Source: Nostocaceae cyanobacterium (GTDB lineage Bacteria; Cyanobacteriota; Cyanobacteriia; Cyanobacteriales; Nostocaceae). From it: a stretch of DNA of 64,000 nucleotides. Where the stretch lies: the NCBI GenBank assembly GCA_030065825.1, contig JASJCY010000006.1, forward strand, positions 44,120 to 108,119, given 5' to 3'. Below the pieces are notes generated by a model that had not been told where the DNA came from, did no database searches, and worked only from the letters and a program-made list of their open reading frames with translations. The position numbers and the translations under genes are program-made. Position 1 is the stretch's first letter. Every line of letters starts with the position of its first letter. Below are positions 16,923 to 25,505 of the stretch, in pieces.

Positions 16923-18293
16923 TGACATCCTCCCACGCTGAATCAAAGATTACAGCGTGGGCTTCCCAATATTGCTATTGGGCATTGCTACCCCTGGCCA
17001 CTTATCTAGGCATATAGCCCCCGACAGCCCGACTTGATAGCCAATTTCTTTCCCCCAGAGTCCCTGGGTACTATGTTTTTCTATTCCTCGGTTACATATT
17101 TCTTGTGCGCTTGCAATATCTCTATTAACTGGCTGGGAAACTCCATAACCGCACTCATGGCAAACATGATATCTGTCTTTGAGTTCTTTTCTAACTTCAG
17201 TTCTGCAATTGGGACAGACTTGTGATGTACCTCTATGGTCAACTTCATCTACAAATACTCCCCTAGCTTTACCGACATATTTGAGTATTTGTCTAAACTG
17301 ACCAAAGGCAGCATCTAAAGTATGTTTACCCAAAAAACCTTTAGCCATGATCCGGAAATCACAATCCTCTATAAAGATTGAATCTCCCATGCAGCAAAGC
17401 TTATGAGCTAACTTGAATTGATAATCTTTGCGTTGCCAAGCAATATGGTTGTGCATTGCTTCTACCTTCTTTCTTGCTTTCTCATAGTTGATAGAACGTT
17501 TCTGTTTTCTTGACAGACGTTTTTGCAGCACTTTCAGCCTACGGTAACTCTGTTTGAAAAACTTACTTGGTCGTTCTACAAAACCATCAGAAGTACAACA
17601 ATAAGAAAGTAGCCCAACGTCAACACCGATTGGATGACCATGAAAAGATACTTCTGGTATCTGAATATCCGAATAAATGGTTACTACAGCAAACCATCCT
17701 TTAGCTTTTCTTACTATCCTCACCTGCCTAACCACAAAACCCTCTGGTATTGGTCGATGCAAGTTTATTGGGATTAGTCCTAATTTTGGTAACTTGATTT
17801 GCCACCCAGTTATAGGATTAGTTTTGAACTGAGGAAATAACAATGATTTCATCTGTCCAAACTTTTTGAACCGGGGAAAACCATAGCCTCTTTTCTGAAA
17901 AAAGTCCCAAGCATCATGCAACCTTCTAATGTTGGTTTGAAGTACTTGTGATGGAACCTGTTTGAGCCTGGGAAACTCTTTTTTAGCTTTGGGTAAATTA
18001 TTTTGCTGTTGGTGATATCCAGGAAACGGATAATCAGCACTCATGATATATTCAGACTCTAAACTACATCTATCTATCTGGCATTTTCGAGACGCTATCC
18101 AATCTTTTAGCTCTCTAAGTGCATAGTTGTAAGACACACGACAAATTTCCAGCCACTGATTTAGTGACTCTTGCTGTTGTGCATCTGGATAAATTCGATA
18201 GGTGTAGTTTAGTATCATAACTTTATTCTACCACACTTTTTGTTTATGGTAAAATAATGTTGATTGCAAAGACATCGAGTCATTGCAATCAAC
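16923..18293 (-). mobile_element. TnpB-only IS605-type element (IS1341-like)
   Basis: The right end (3' of tnpB on the minus strand) has the hairpin CCCACGCTG/CAGCGTGGG at 16932-16961, ending GGGAGGATGTCA at 16923. The TnpB remnant at 43295-43528 ends the same way (GTGTGGAGTGTCA). The left side holds a 10-bp inverted repeat, GTTGATTGCA/TGCAATCAAC, at 18259-18293. I set the limits from these features; they are approximate on the left. No TnpA gene is present, so mobility would need one in trans. The reRNA of TnpB elements covers the last part of the gene and the right end, with the guide taken from the flank, here plus-strand bases just below 16923. Confidence 0.7.
16950..18218 (-). CDS. tnpB: TnpB RNA-guided endonuclease
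   Basis: Cas12-related RuvC nuclease of IS200/IS605-type elements, guided in studied members by a reRNA from its own 3' end. The N-terminus MILNYTYRIYPDAQQQESLNQWLEICRVSYNYAL is the usual TnpB recognition-lobe start. RuvC-I is PIGVDVGL with Asp200, RuvC-II is SIFIEDCDFRI with Glu284, and RuvC-III is NRDIASAQEI with Asp367. Between them lies a four-Cys zinc ribbon, CPNC(335-338)...CHEC(353-356). 422 aa is full length, and all catalytic and metal residues are present, so it looks intact. The stop codon falls inside the right-end hairpin, as is typical for this group. Confidence 0.93.
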   Translation of the reverse strand: MILNYTYRIYPDAQQQESLNQWLEICRVSYNYALRELKDWIASRKCQIDRCSLESEYIMSADYPFPGYHQQQNNLPKAKKEFPRLKQVPSQVLQTNIRRLHDAWDFFQKRGYGFPRFKKFGQMKSLLFPQFKTNPITGWQIKLPKLGLIPINLHRPIPEGFVVRQVRIVRKAKGWFAVVTIYSDIQIPEVSFHGHPIGVDVGLLSYCCTSDGFVERPSKFFKQSYRRLKVLQKRLSRKQKRSINYEKARKKVEAMHNHIAWQRKDYQFKLAHKLCCMGDSIFIEDCDFRIMAKGFLGKHTLDAAFGQFRQILKYVGKARGVFVDEVDHRGTSQVCPNCRTEVRKELKDRYHVCHECGYGVSQPVNRDIASAQEICNRGIEKHSTQGLWGKEIGYQVGLSGAICLDKWPGVAMPNSNIGKPTL

Positions 18294-18410
18294 TTGAGGG
18301 GTGCGTGTATCCCGCGACCAAATCATAGGTGTTCGCGTAGCGTGTCGCTTGCGACTTAGCCTTCCCGTAAGCGGAGCGCTGCCGAAGGCTAGGGTAGATT
18401 ATGCTGGGGG
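18259..18410. repeat. inverted repeat and Nostocales-type dispersed repeat upstream of tnpB
   Basis: GTTGATTGCA (18259-18268) pairs with TGCAATCAAC (18284-18293) and could be the left-end hairpin of the TnpB element or part of its promoter. From about 18330 a second, unrelated repeat begins: GTTCGCGTAGCGTGTCGC followed by AGCCTTC...GAAGGCT. It has the TTCGCGwAGCGTGTC core also seen at about 28553-28568 upstream of iscB. Confidence 0.6.
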
Positions 18411-18422
18411 ACTTACAGCCCC

Positions 18423-18647
18423 TCAAACTCCCCTTTTAGTTAAATAACTCTTATTGACTTTTTGGGGAGTTACTCGTATTTTTACATATAAACGTGCAGA
18501 GTTCTGTCTTTCTTTGTTGCGACCTTTGTTGATCGTTGACATGGGATTCTTTATCCCTAAAGATGCAGGAATAGTTTCTGCTAAAGCAGGGGTAGAAGTA
18601 AGACTTATTGTGGTCAGAGTTAAAAGGGAAGCAAATAGAGGTTTCAT
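18423..18647 (-). CDS. small secreted protein
   Basis: 74 aa. Residues 1-23 form a classical Sec signal peptide, MKPLFASLLTLTTISLTSTPALA, with a predicted cleavage after ALA; the mature part would be about 50 basic residues (NKGRNKERQNSARLYVKIRVTPQKVNKSYL). A strong ribosome binding site, AGGAAGG, stands about 6 bp before the ATG. I recognise no family. The signal peptide and binding site together argue for a real gene despite its size. It lies between the TnpB element and a long gene-free stretch. Confidence 0.6.
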   Translation of the reverse strand: MKPLFASLLTLTTISLTSTPALAETIPASLGIKNPMSTINKGRNKERQNSARLYVKIRVTPQKVNKSYLTKRGV

Positions 18648-19179
18648 TCAATACCTTCCTTGTAAATGAATAGAGTTCTTGCGTGAGGTCGGGAATAGGG
18701 AATAAAAAATAACCTCTTTAACTGTTATTTATTTGTTGGTCTTAGCGGTCATGGGTTATGCAGACCTATCAAAAAAATTGCCAATATACAACGTAGACTG
18801 TGGTGAGATTTGTAGGCACATATCTTGCACTAATAAAGTGGGAGACCGATGTTTAATGGACAGGTTCTGCTACCCGTCTACGTCTTTGCAACCACCTAGT
18901 GTTCTGTCCCATTAGTTTTGATGACTAGTTTTATAGTCATATTTATATGACTTTGACTATTAGACTGGGACTTATAGTCCCAGGTGGGTGTGATGGAAAC
19001 CCCATCATATTTTATGGGACAAACCACTAGTAGTCTGTCAACTTTGAATTGACGGATTGGGACTAGACTTGGAAAAAATATCCCTCAAATAAACCTTGAC
19101 GCTGTACTAGAGTGCCATCGCTATTGAACTCACGTTAAAATTAAATCAATCTTTCTTTTGTTATTGTCAAATATTAATT
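18648..19179. other. intergenic region rich in stem-loops
   Basis: 532 bp. A 60-codon frame (18733-18915) has no recognisable content. From about 18900 to 19080 several short pairings follow each other: GACTAG...TTTTATAGTC, GGGACT/AGTCCC at about 18966-18980, and GATGG/CCATC around 18991-19005. GGGAC/GTCCC pairings between about 18905 and 19020 could close a larger structure. It may be a structured RNA or a decayed element; I cannot name it. Confidence 0.35.
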
Positions 19180-19656
19180 ATGAGATGGGAAGAAGTTTGT
19201 GAACATAAAGATTTACAAGATTTACCCTTCAAAATCGAATTAAATAAATGGGGTCAAATTGTAATGAGTCCCGTAAAAATTAAACATTCTTTTTACCAAG
19301 GGAGAATCCAACGTTTATTAGAATCTTTATTGAATACAGGAGAAGTGATGCCAGAATGTGCCATAAACACATCAGATGGGGTTAAAGTTGCTGATGTTGT
19401 TTGGTGTTCAGAGAAACGATTTACTCAAATTGAAGATGAAGTATCAGCATCGATTGCACCAGAAATATGTATAGAAGTTAAATCTAGTGGTAACAGTTTA
19501 GAGTCAATGGAATTTAAACAAAAATTGTATTTAGAAGCTAAAGCTATAGAAGTATGGTTATGTAATGAACAAGGTGAAATGAAATTCTATAATCAACAAG
19601 GTGAATTAGAACAATCTTTATTAGTCCCTCAATTTCCTAAGCAAATTAAACGGTAA
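19180..19656 (+). CDS. Uma2 family (DUF820) putative restriction-like endonuclease
   Basis: Uma2/DUF820 proteins have a PD-(D/E)xK nuclease fold and are greatly expanded in cyanobacteria; their biological role is unclear. Visible marks are GVKVADVVWCSEKRF (the first acidic residue), APEICIEVKSSGNSLESMEFKQKLYLEAKAIEVWL (the E-x-K core, EVK near residue 100) and a C-terminal EGEMKFY-like strand. 158 aa is slightly shorter than the 180-200 aa common in the family, mostly at the N-terminus (MRWEEVCEHKDLQDLPFKIELN). The catalytic residues look intact. It stands alone, preceded by an AT-rich 100 bp. Confidence 0.88.
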   Translation: MRWEEVCEHKDLQDLPFKIELNKWGQIVMSPVKIKHSFYQGRIQRLLESLLNTGEVMPECAINTSDGVKVADVVWCSEKRFTQIEDEVSASIAPEICIEVKSSGNSLESMEFKQKLYLEAKAIEVWLCNEQGEMKFYNQQGELEQSLLVPQFPKQIKR

Positions 19657-19929
19657 GGGTACCCGACATTCTACCTGTAATTCAAATCCCAGGCTGATAA
19701 TCAAAACCCAATTAAGTACTAATTCTCCGACTTGAGTAAATTATTGGGGAATTAATTCTAGTAATCTCTCATCACCAGCAAAATATTTCCCCAATCTTAT
19801 AAGGAATATACTGAAAACCCCGTGAATTTATTCTCCGGCTAAACAGTTAAACCTGTTTGAGGATATTTCGGAATATTTAGCCTAGTTCCGAAATAATCCC
19901 CGAATTTCCAATCCGGGGAGTGTCAACTT
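19657..19929. other. intergenic region with a weak terminator-like hairpin
   Basis: Convergent gap. CCCCG (19898-19902) and CGGGG (19914-19918) form a short stem just after the stop of the ATP-grasp gene, but no clear T run follows on either strand. TTCCGGAATA-like pieces around 19865-19890 are imperfectly palindromic. Confidence 0.4.
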
Positions 19930-21534
19930 TTAATAACTGTCGCCATCCCATGACATGGGAAATGTCAGATTCTCAAATGAAGAGAAACCATCGTCGTAAT
20001 TAAGAGTTTCTCTGTCCAAAACTTGAGAAACCTTATTATAAATTTCCTCTGCTTCCTGGGGAGAATCACCAATGCTGGTTAATCCTAATTTACCAAATTG
20101 AGATAAACAACCCATTAAATGAAATACTGTCCCTGTCTCGGTTCCTGTGTCAAAGTGTAACCTGTGATGGGCAATAATATCCATCAAATCATTGGGAAGT
20201 AATCCATGATAATGTTCTTTTTGCAAGTTATCGGTAGCAATATAATATTTAGGACGTCCCTGCTGACTGTAAAATAAACCCGTTTCCAGGTCATAGCGTC
20301 CATTAGTTAATAATTTTAATGTCATAAATGGATGGGTAGTCCCACCCTTACGCAGGTTAATTTCAATCGCTTGAATATCCCACTCGCCATTTTCTTTTTT
20401 AACAGTAATAAAGTCTACCCCATACCTCTCTAATGCACCTTTTTCTGCCAATTTTTTGCCAATTTTTATCCCTAATTCCTGCAACTGTAACCTATAGGAT
20501 TCATCAGCGGGAAATCGACAACCAAGATAAATTTGACCGTCTGGACCCCCCAAAATTTGGTCATGGGTGGAGAGGATTTCCACGTCTCCCAGGGGTGTAA
20601 TTCTTCCTTGAACGCTGGGCGATCGCTTAATTTCTCCTTCCACAAACGCCTCTACAATCGCTCCCAATTCCACAATCCGTCCAGAAAAATTCTCCCAAGT
20701 CTCCTGTGCTGCTTGAAAACTCATAGTTACAAAGCGATCGCTAATTGCTGCTATCCTTTGCTCGTGAGAACCCCCAGGAGGTGCTAAATCTGCAATCGGT
20801 CTTAAATCCAGCACCGCATTTCCTTCCCCAGAAACCCCTTCATTCAGTTTCACCACCATCCGTTTTAATGTTGGCTGACGTGACCACAAATCAGCCGCTG
20901 CTGCTGCCAAATCTTGGTGATTCCACACCCTTTCGCTACCATCGGGATGGGCTACTCCACTCTCTGCAAATATTTGCCTACTACCACTTTTTGTTCCCCA
21001 TATCTGCAAATCTGGAGCAGCAGCATACAGAGGAACCCCTAATTTTACGGATAATTCTGCTTCTAAATCTGTGGAATTGTAACATATCATAAAAGATTTG
21101 TCTATTCTTAAAGCTTGGCGAATGCGATTTAGCAATCGGGGACGTTCTAAGATTTTTTGACTTAGGGGTTTAAGGGAGGAGTCGTAAGTAGAAAGAAGTA
21201 GCAAACGATTGCGAGCGTGAGAAAAAGGGATTCCTGGCAACAATTGTAGATAATAATCGATGATACTGGGATGTAGGGGTACAGAAGTAACGTAAATTAG
21301 TCTATTACGCGGATTCCACAGACGAATTAAGGCAAATAGCAAGCGTTCTTCGTAATGTTCGCAGCCTTCTATTTTTTTCAGTTCCCGTTGGTCAATGCTC
21401 AAGGAGGGTATAACTAGAATATCAACATCGCTGTAGGCAGATTCTTCAACACTTTGCCAGCGATCGCGTAAAGTTAACTGTAGTTCTCTAAATGTATCAA
21501 CCTGTTTTAAGTCTGAAAAATTCAAGATTTGCAT
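19930..21534 (-). CDS. ATP-grasp protein related to the peptide ligase PGM1
   Basis: Predicted carboxylate-amine or peptide ligase that activates a carboxylate as acyl-phosphate. The central and C-terminal regions show an ATP-grasp layout: RMVVKLNEGVSGEGNAVLDL near residues 225-244 carries the nucleotide-binding Lys and glycine loop. GAIVEAFVEGEIKRSPSVQGRI, YGVDFITVKK and IQAIEINLRKGGTTHPFMTLKLLTNG provide the metal-binding E-x-N and the conserved RxGGTTHP. The N-terminus (SDVDILVIPSLSIDQREL) belongs to the same family, which I recall as PGM1-related. 534 aa. There is no partner gene on this strand, so the substrate cannot be inferred. Confidence 0.8.
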   Translation of the reverse strand: MQILNFSDLKQVDTFRELQLTLRDRWQSVEESAYSDVDILVIPSLSIDQRELKKIEGCEHYEERLLFALIRLWNPRNRLIYVTSVPLHPSIIDYYLQLLPGIPFSHARNRLLLLSTYDSSLKPLSQKILERPRLLNRIRQALRIDKSFMICYNSTDLEAELSVKLGVPLYAAAPDLQIWGTKSGSRQIFAESGVAHPDGSERVWNHQDLAAAAADLWSRQPTLKRMVVKLNEGVSGEGNAVLDLRPIADLAPPGGSHEQRIAAISDRFVTMSFQAAQETWENFSGRIVELGAIVEAFVEGEIKRSPSVQGRITPLGDVEILSTHDQILGGPDGQIYLGCRFPADESYRLQLQELGIKIGKKLAEKGALERYGVDFITVKKENGEWDIQAIEINLRKGGTTHPFMTLKLLTNGRYDLETGLFYSQQGRPKYYIATDNLQKEHYHGLLPNDLMDIIAHHRLHFDTGTETGTVFHLMGCLSQFGKLGLTSIGDSPQEAEEIYNKVSQVLDRETLNYDDGFSSFENLTFPMSWDGDSY

Positions 21535-21695
21535 ATTATTTTTCCTCCCTGGCTTTTTAAACCCATAGTTTTAATCTGGTATATACCAACCAACGCCAAA
21601 ATGTCTATTACCTAATTTTTTTTATTGTGAACTTTTTTGTTTTCTGTTGTGTGTTGTAATTTATGGACAGCTACTTACTCCTAACTATGGCTGCT

Positions 21696-21888
21696 GAGTC
21701 CCCGTCCTTAAGGACGGGGTCTTTAAATTATCTATTACCTATTGCTAAATTCACAAATTTGTCTTGATTTTCTCAGCTATACTCACATTTTTTACTTTTG
21801 ATTGCTGAGTTTTATTGCGCAATGTTGATATTGTTTGATTTTTTTGAAGATATCTGAGTCCCCGTTCTTAAGGACGGGGTCTTTAAAT
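21696..21888. repeat. two copies of a perfect 20-bp palindrome within a longer repeat
   Basis: CCCCGTCCTTAAGGACGGGG at 21700-21719 recurs with one change at 21860-21879. Both sit in the context CTGAGTC...TCTTTAAAT. A fragment of the same repeat (TTAAGGACGGGGTCTTAAG) is at 2012-2030, just after the GT10 gene. The rest of the 21535-22082 gap is AT-rich with GGTAATGGGTAATG-type heptamers around 21890-21935 and no gene that I can see. Confidence 0.85.
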
Positions 21889-22082
21889 AAATGGTAATAG
21901 GTAATGGGTAATGGATAATAGAGTAATGGGTAATAGTTTCACCAATTAGCACCAACTAGCAACCATAAAATAAAAAAGCAAAGCACCATTATTCAAGTCC
22001 CTGGATTTATCCGTAGGGTCTTCAATTTTGAATTTTGTAGCGCTTTGCGCTTCCCATAGGGTATTTTGAATTTTGAATTGTT

Positions 22083-22256
22083 ATGACATCCCCGACACCA
22101 TTGTATGGCACCGAATTAGTAGACTGTGCGAGAGCAAATGCAAAACATGGAATTAAAACTGCTGCTTACCAATGTGGTTATGAAGAAGATATCAAAAACT
22201 TTGCCCAAGAATTACAAAAGGCTTGCGAACAAATGAATTTACAAGTGAAAGGGTAG
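22083..22256 (+). CDS. small conserved-looking cyanobacterial protein (57 aa)
   Basis: Complete short frame starting ATGACATCCCC, giving MTSPTPLYGTELVDCARAN, then AKHGIKTAAYQCGYEEDIKNF and AQELQKACEQMNLQVKG. The composition is ordinary and globular, with no low complexity, and resembles a short soluble cyanobacterial protein type of unknown function that I recall only vaguely. It stands in the gap between two minus-strand genes. A further open stretch after it (MILELGAGEIIAPDTSSQL, 19 codons from 22277) looks like a fragment only. Confidence 0.55.
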   Translation: MTSPTPLYGTELVDCARANAKHGIKTAAYQCGYEEDIKNFAQELQKACEQMNLQVKG

Positions 22257-22325
22257 AATTGATTACTGAGAAATGACATGATACTAGAATTAGGTGCTGG
22301 TGAAATTATTGCCCCAGATACCTCA

Positions 22326-23750
22326 TCACAGCTTTAATATTGCCCGTGCTAAATTGAAGTAAATCAAAACACCAAGTACATCAACTGCCGTAGTAATAAA
22401 TGGCGCTGACATCAATGCTGGATCTAACTTCAATAAACGAAACAAAAACGGTAATGCAGAACCGGAGACAGAAGCCAAAATAGAAATAGCTACCAGACTA
22501 CTTCCAACAGCGATCGCCACTTCTAAATTACCTTGTAATAAGAAAGCCCAAACCGTAGCGATCGACCCTAATATTCCTCCTAATAAAGCCCCGGCTATTG
22601 CTTCTCGTCCAATTACCTGTAATGTGCCCAGGGAGCGAATTTCATCGGTATTCATTCCCCTAATTACCACTGTAGAAGATTGGGCACCAACATTTCCCCC
22701 AGTACCTGTTAATAAGGGGATAAATGCTGCCAGGGTGACTACTTTTTGTAAGATACCTTCTTCTGACTTAATGATTGTTCCCGTGACAGTATTTGTTACC
22801 AGTAATACTAATAGCCATACTACCCGTTTGCGAGCAACTTGGAACAAATTCATCTGGAAATAATTGTCACCCCCCGATTGTACACCACCACCCAAAGCAT
22901 AGATATCTTCAGTTGTTTCCATCTCTAAGATGTCAATCACATCATCAACGGTGACAATACCTACCAATCTTTGCTCCCTATCCACCACAGGAACCGCTAA
23001 AAAGTCATATCTTTGAATTAATCTAGCAACTTCTTCTTGGTCAGTATCGGTGTAGACAAATACCACCTCACGGGTCATAATATCGCTCATTTTCACTTCT
23101 GGTTGAGAGGTGACTAAATCTCGTAGGGATACAATTCCAGTTAAGCGACGGGCGTTATCTGTAATATATAAGTAATAAATAATCTCACTGGCATTAGCTA
23201 AGCTACGAATTCTCTCTAAAGCCTGAGCTACAGTCAAATTCTCTTTGAGGGATATTAACTCTGGGGTCATAATTCGCCCAGCAGTATCAGCTTCATAACC
23301 CAAGAGTTGGTCTGTAGCTCGTCGTTCCGTGGGACTGAGTTGTTCTAACAAGCGATTGACAATTTTTGCCGGTAATTCATCAAACAACTTGGCTCGGTCA
23401 TCTGGTGACATTCTATCCACAAGATCCAGCACTTCCTGACTGCGCAATTCCTCAATTAGTCTTTGCTGAATACTGGAATCGAGATACTCATAAACCTCAA
23501 TCGCCTCCGCTTTGGAAAGCAAGCGAAATGCTAAAGCGTGCATTGTTTCCGGTAAACCCTCAATCGCTTCCGCAATATCTACAGGCTGTACGGGTACTAA
23601 AATTGCTTTTGCACCCTGTAAGTCTTCCGCTTCTAGCAGCATTTGCAATTGTTGTCGCACTAAATCCCGCAACTCCCGCCGGGAAAAATCTTGAAGGGTA
23701 GAGATTGAATTGTTTGTTTCAGTCACAGTCCACCTTATAACCGTTTGCAA
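22326..23750 (-). CDS. mgtE: magnesium transporter MgtE
   Basis: Magnesium channel of the inner membrane, gated by its own cytosolic domains. The order is typical: a helical MgtE-N domain (about residues 25-150, with LVDRMSPDDRAKLFDELP); two CBS domains (about 160-285, with TAGRIMTPELISL, MSDIMTREVVFVYTDTDQEEVARLIQRYDFLAVPVVD and GIVTVDDVIDILE); then a five-helix membrane part (about 310-474) with FIPLLTGTGGNVGAQSSTVVIRG, the conserved pore-region motif. 474 aa. The first codons (MQTVIRWTVTETNN) are poorly conserved and the true start could be a few residues later. I see no magnesium riboswitch in the short leader. Confidence 0.94.
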   Translation of the reverse strand: MQTVIRWTVTETNNSISTLQDFSRRELRDLVRQQLQMLLEAEDLQGAKAILVPVQPVDIAEAIEGLPETMHALAFRLLSKAEAIEVYEYLDSSIQQRLIEELRSQEVLDLVDRMSPDDRAKLFDELPAKIVNRLLEQLSPTERRATDQLLGYEADTAGRIMTPELISLKENLTVAQALERIRSLANASEIIYYLYITDNARRLTGIVSLRDLVTSQPEVKMSDIMTREVVFVYTDTDQEEVARLIQRYDFLAVPVVDREQRLVGIVTVDDVIDILEMETTEDIYALGGGVQSGGDNYFQMNLFQVARKRVVWLLVLLVTNTVTGTIIKSEEGILQKVVTLAAFIPLLTGTGGNVGAQSSTVVIRGMNTDEIRSLGTLQVIGREAIAGALLGGILGSIATVWAFLLQGNLEVAIAVGSSLVAISILASVSGSALPFLFRLLKLDPALMSAPFITTAVDVLGVLIYFNLARAILKL

Positions 23751-23922
23751 ACCATTGTTATCAATAGTCTAGGGGAAACAGAGAATTAGGCGCTCTCAAG
23801 GTTAACATTTAGTTTGATATTTTTCTTCACCGAATTTGAGATTTTGGATTTAAGACGTGTTACTAGACTGAAAATCTAATATGCTTTCCTAGATGTGGAG
23901 TTCATTTACCCTTGCTGTTCCT

Positions 23923-24645
23923 ATGACTTATTCTCACCAGGCAGAAGTTATCTTGTTAGATATTGAAGGTACTACTACCCCAGTAGACTACGTATTTGGG
24001 GTCTTATTTCCTTTTGCTCGCGATCGCGTCAGGGATTTTCTGGCGACTCACGCACAGGATGTACAGGTACAGCAAGATTTGCAATGGTTGAGGCAAGAAT
24101 ATGAAAATGATATCGCTCAGGGTTTATCAGTTCCAGATTGGCAGGGAACAGAAGCAAGGGGGGCTGTACCTTACATCCATCACCTGATTGCTATTGACCG
24201 TAAATCGACTGGTTTAAAATCATTGCAAGGTAAAATTTGGAATCAGGGATATAAAGACGGGAGTTTGCGATCGCAGGTATTTCCAGATGTGAAACCAGCC
24301 TTTGCACGTTGGACAGAAGCTGGGAAACAATTGTACATCTTTTCATCCGGAAGTGTACAGGCGCAACAACTTCTATTTCGTTACAGCGAAGCGGGAGATT
24401 TAACAGAATTTATCAGTGGTTATTTTGACACCCAAACTGGTGCGAAACGGGAAGCACAAAGCTATATCAAGATTGCTGACGCCATTGGGACTACACCAGA
24501 AAAAATTTTATTTATTTCTGACGTTACCGCCGAGTTGAAAGCTGCACAACAAGCAGGAATGCAAACCCTCTTTTCCATGCGTGAGGGAAATCATTCCTTT
24601 GATGCCGAAGGATTTCCGGCAATTGAAAGTTTTGATCATGTCTGA
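23923..24645 (+). CDS. mtnC: acireductone synthase (enolase-phosphatase E1)
   Basis: Bifunctional HAD-family enzyme of the methionine salvage pathway that enolises and dephosphorylates 2,3-diketo-5-methylthiopentyl-1-phosphate. HAD motif I is VILLDIEGTTTPVDYVFGVLFPFAR, with DxE-G-T-T specific to MtnC. Motif II is YIFSSGSVQAQQLLF and motif IV is ILFISDVTAELKAAQQAGM. 240 aa from the ATG at 23923; an ATG at 23893 would add ten unrelated residues. No other mtn genes are in the window. The gene is divergent from mgtE, with about 170 bp between them. Confidence 0.93.
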   Translation: MTYSHQAEVILLDIEGTTTPVDYVFGVLFPFARDRVRDFLATHAQDVQVQQDLQWLRQEYENDIAQGLSVPDWQGTEARGAVPYIHHLIAIDRKSTGLKSLQGKIWNQGYKDGSLRSQVFPDVKPAFARWTEAGKQLYIFSSGSVQAQQLLFRYSEAGDLTEFISGYFDTQTGAKREAQSYIKIADAIGTTPEKILFISDVTAELKAAQQAGMQTLFSMREGNHSFDAEGFPAIESFDHV

Positions 24646-24768
24646 TTCTGAACTCTTGTTGGGTTAGCAAAGCTTTTCTAGTCTATTGGAAAATATTGAT
24701 GCAAACAGCATCAGAAAAATATTTTTTTCGCACCAAAGTAAGTCTGGTGCTATATTTGAGGAATAACT

Positions 24769-24788
24769 ATAGCGCTAGAGTTTTTTTG
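24769..24788 (+). repeat. solo copy of the CTAGCGCTAG repeat
   Basis: CTATAGCGCTAGAGTTTTTTT lies directly before the ATG of the HTH gene. It matches the first half of a unit of the 37-bp arrays at 8.7 kb and 63.7 kb. An open frame runs through it from 24696, but that stretch encodes nothing protein-like. Confidence 0.7.
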
Positions 24789-25247
24789 ATGAGTAGCATG
24801 AGTAAAACTGTTGGTACAACTGAAGCTGCTTCTTTACTGGATATTTGCTGTCAAAGAGTCAGACAACTCTTAGCTGCTGGACGAGTTGAAGGGGCAAAAA
24901 AAGAAGGTCGGACTTGGAAAATTCCTTTGTTCAACGGAATGCCTAAAATAATCCCTGGCTCTAGAGGTCCTAAGGGAACTTGGAGAAAAAAAGTTCAAGC
25001 TGCTCTTACTTATATCCATGTGATTCGTCAAAGAGTTGTTGGAAACCAAGCAAATAAGGAAAAAAATGAAGGAGTAATTGTAGTTAAAAGAGGAAGCAGA
25101 AAACCCGAATATTGCCATGAAGTAGAAATAAATGGTCATTGTCGATTAGTTTATCGACCCGATCATCCTTTAAGTAGCGGTGCCAGATTGTGGATTGAAG
25201 TGAAACCCCATGTTCATCTCAAAACTAAGGTTTTTGCGATTGCATAA
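24789..25247 (+). CDS. helix-turn-helix (MerR/excisionase-type) DNA-binding protein
   Basis: 152 aa from the ATG at 24789 (or 24798). The first 45 residues, MSSMSKTVGTTEAASLLDI through RVRQLLAAGRVEGAKKEG and RTWKIP, form the winged-helix excisionase-like domain in which a helix-turn-helix is followed by a short wing. The rest (GSRGPKGTWRKKVQAALTYIHVIRQRV, then VEINGHCRLVYRPDHPLSSGARLWIEV) is basic then strand-rich and unrecognised. The frame could start 31 codons earlier, but those codons run through a copy of the CTAGCGCTAG repeat, so I reject that start. There is no recombinase nearby; the target is unknown. Confidence 0.7.
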   Translation: MSSMSKTVGTTEAASLLDICCQRVRQLLAAGRVEGAKKEGRTWKIPLFNGMPKIIPGSRGPKGTWRKKVQAALTYIHVIRQRVVGNQANKEKNEGVIVVKRGSRKPEYCHEVEINGHCRLVYRPDHPLSSGARLWIEVKPHVHLKTKVFAIA

Positions 25248-25505
25248 TTGCCGGATAAATTGAGATTTTGAACCAAAGTTAACTGCTAACAAAGGCTCTC
25301 ACGAAGTGTAGCTTAGTTTCACATTTTCTTCCTGTCTCGCACTCTCACAAATGATTTAGGACTCAGATATTACTGCTTTCTATTCGGCGGTAAAGTAAAC
25401 ACAATCGGTTTGAATACTCAGTTATCTGAAAAGCTTGGTGGAGGTAATGGATGCTTCTGCCGATGTACTAACCGGTTTTTTACTCTCTCTATAGCTTGTG
25501 TTCGG

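Noticed and set aside
16847..16928. 26-codon minus-strand frame MSPHTAFQLSGWKGALMIDG
   Set aside because: It resembles a protein tail but starts in the TnpB right end and is too short; probably an interrupted fragment of a host or element gene.
18451..18669. Overlapping frames on both strands around the small secreted protein
   Set aside because: Only the frame 18423-18647 has a signal peptide and a ribosome binding site.
18733..18915. 60-codon plus-strand frame
   Set aside because: It begins at a rare codon, lies in a hairpin-rich gap, and its composition is not protein-like.
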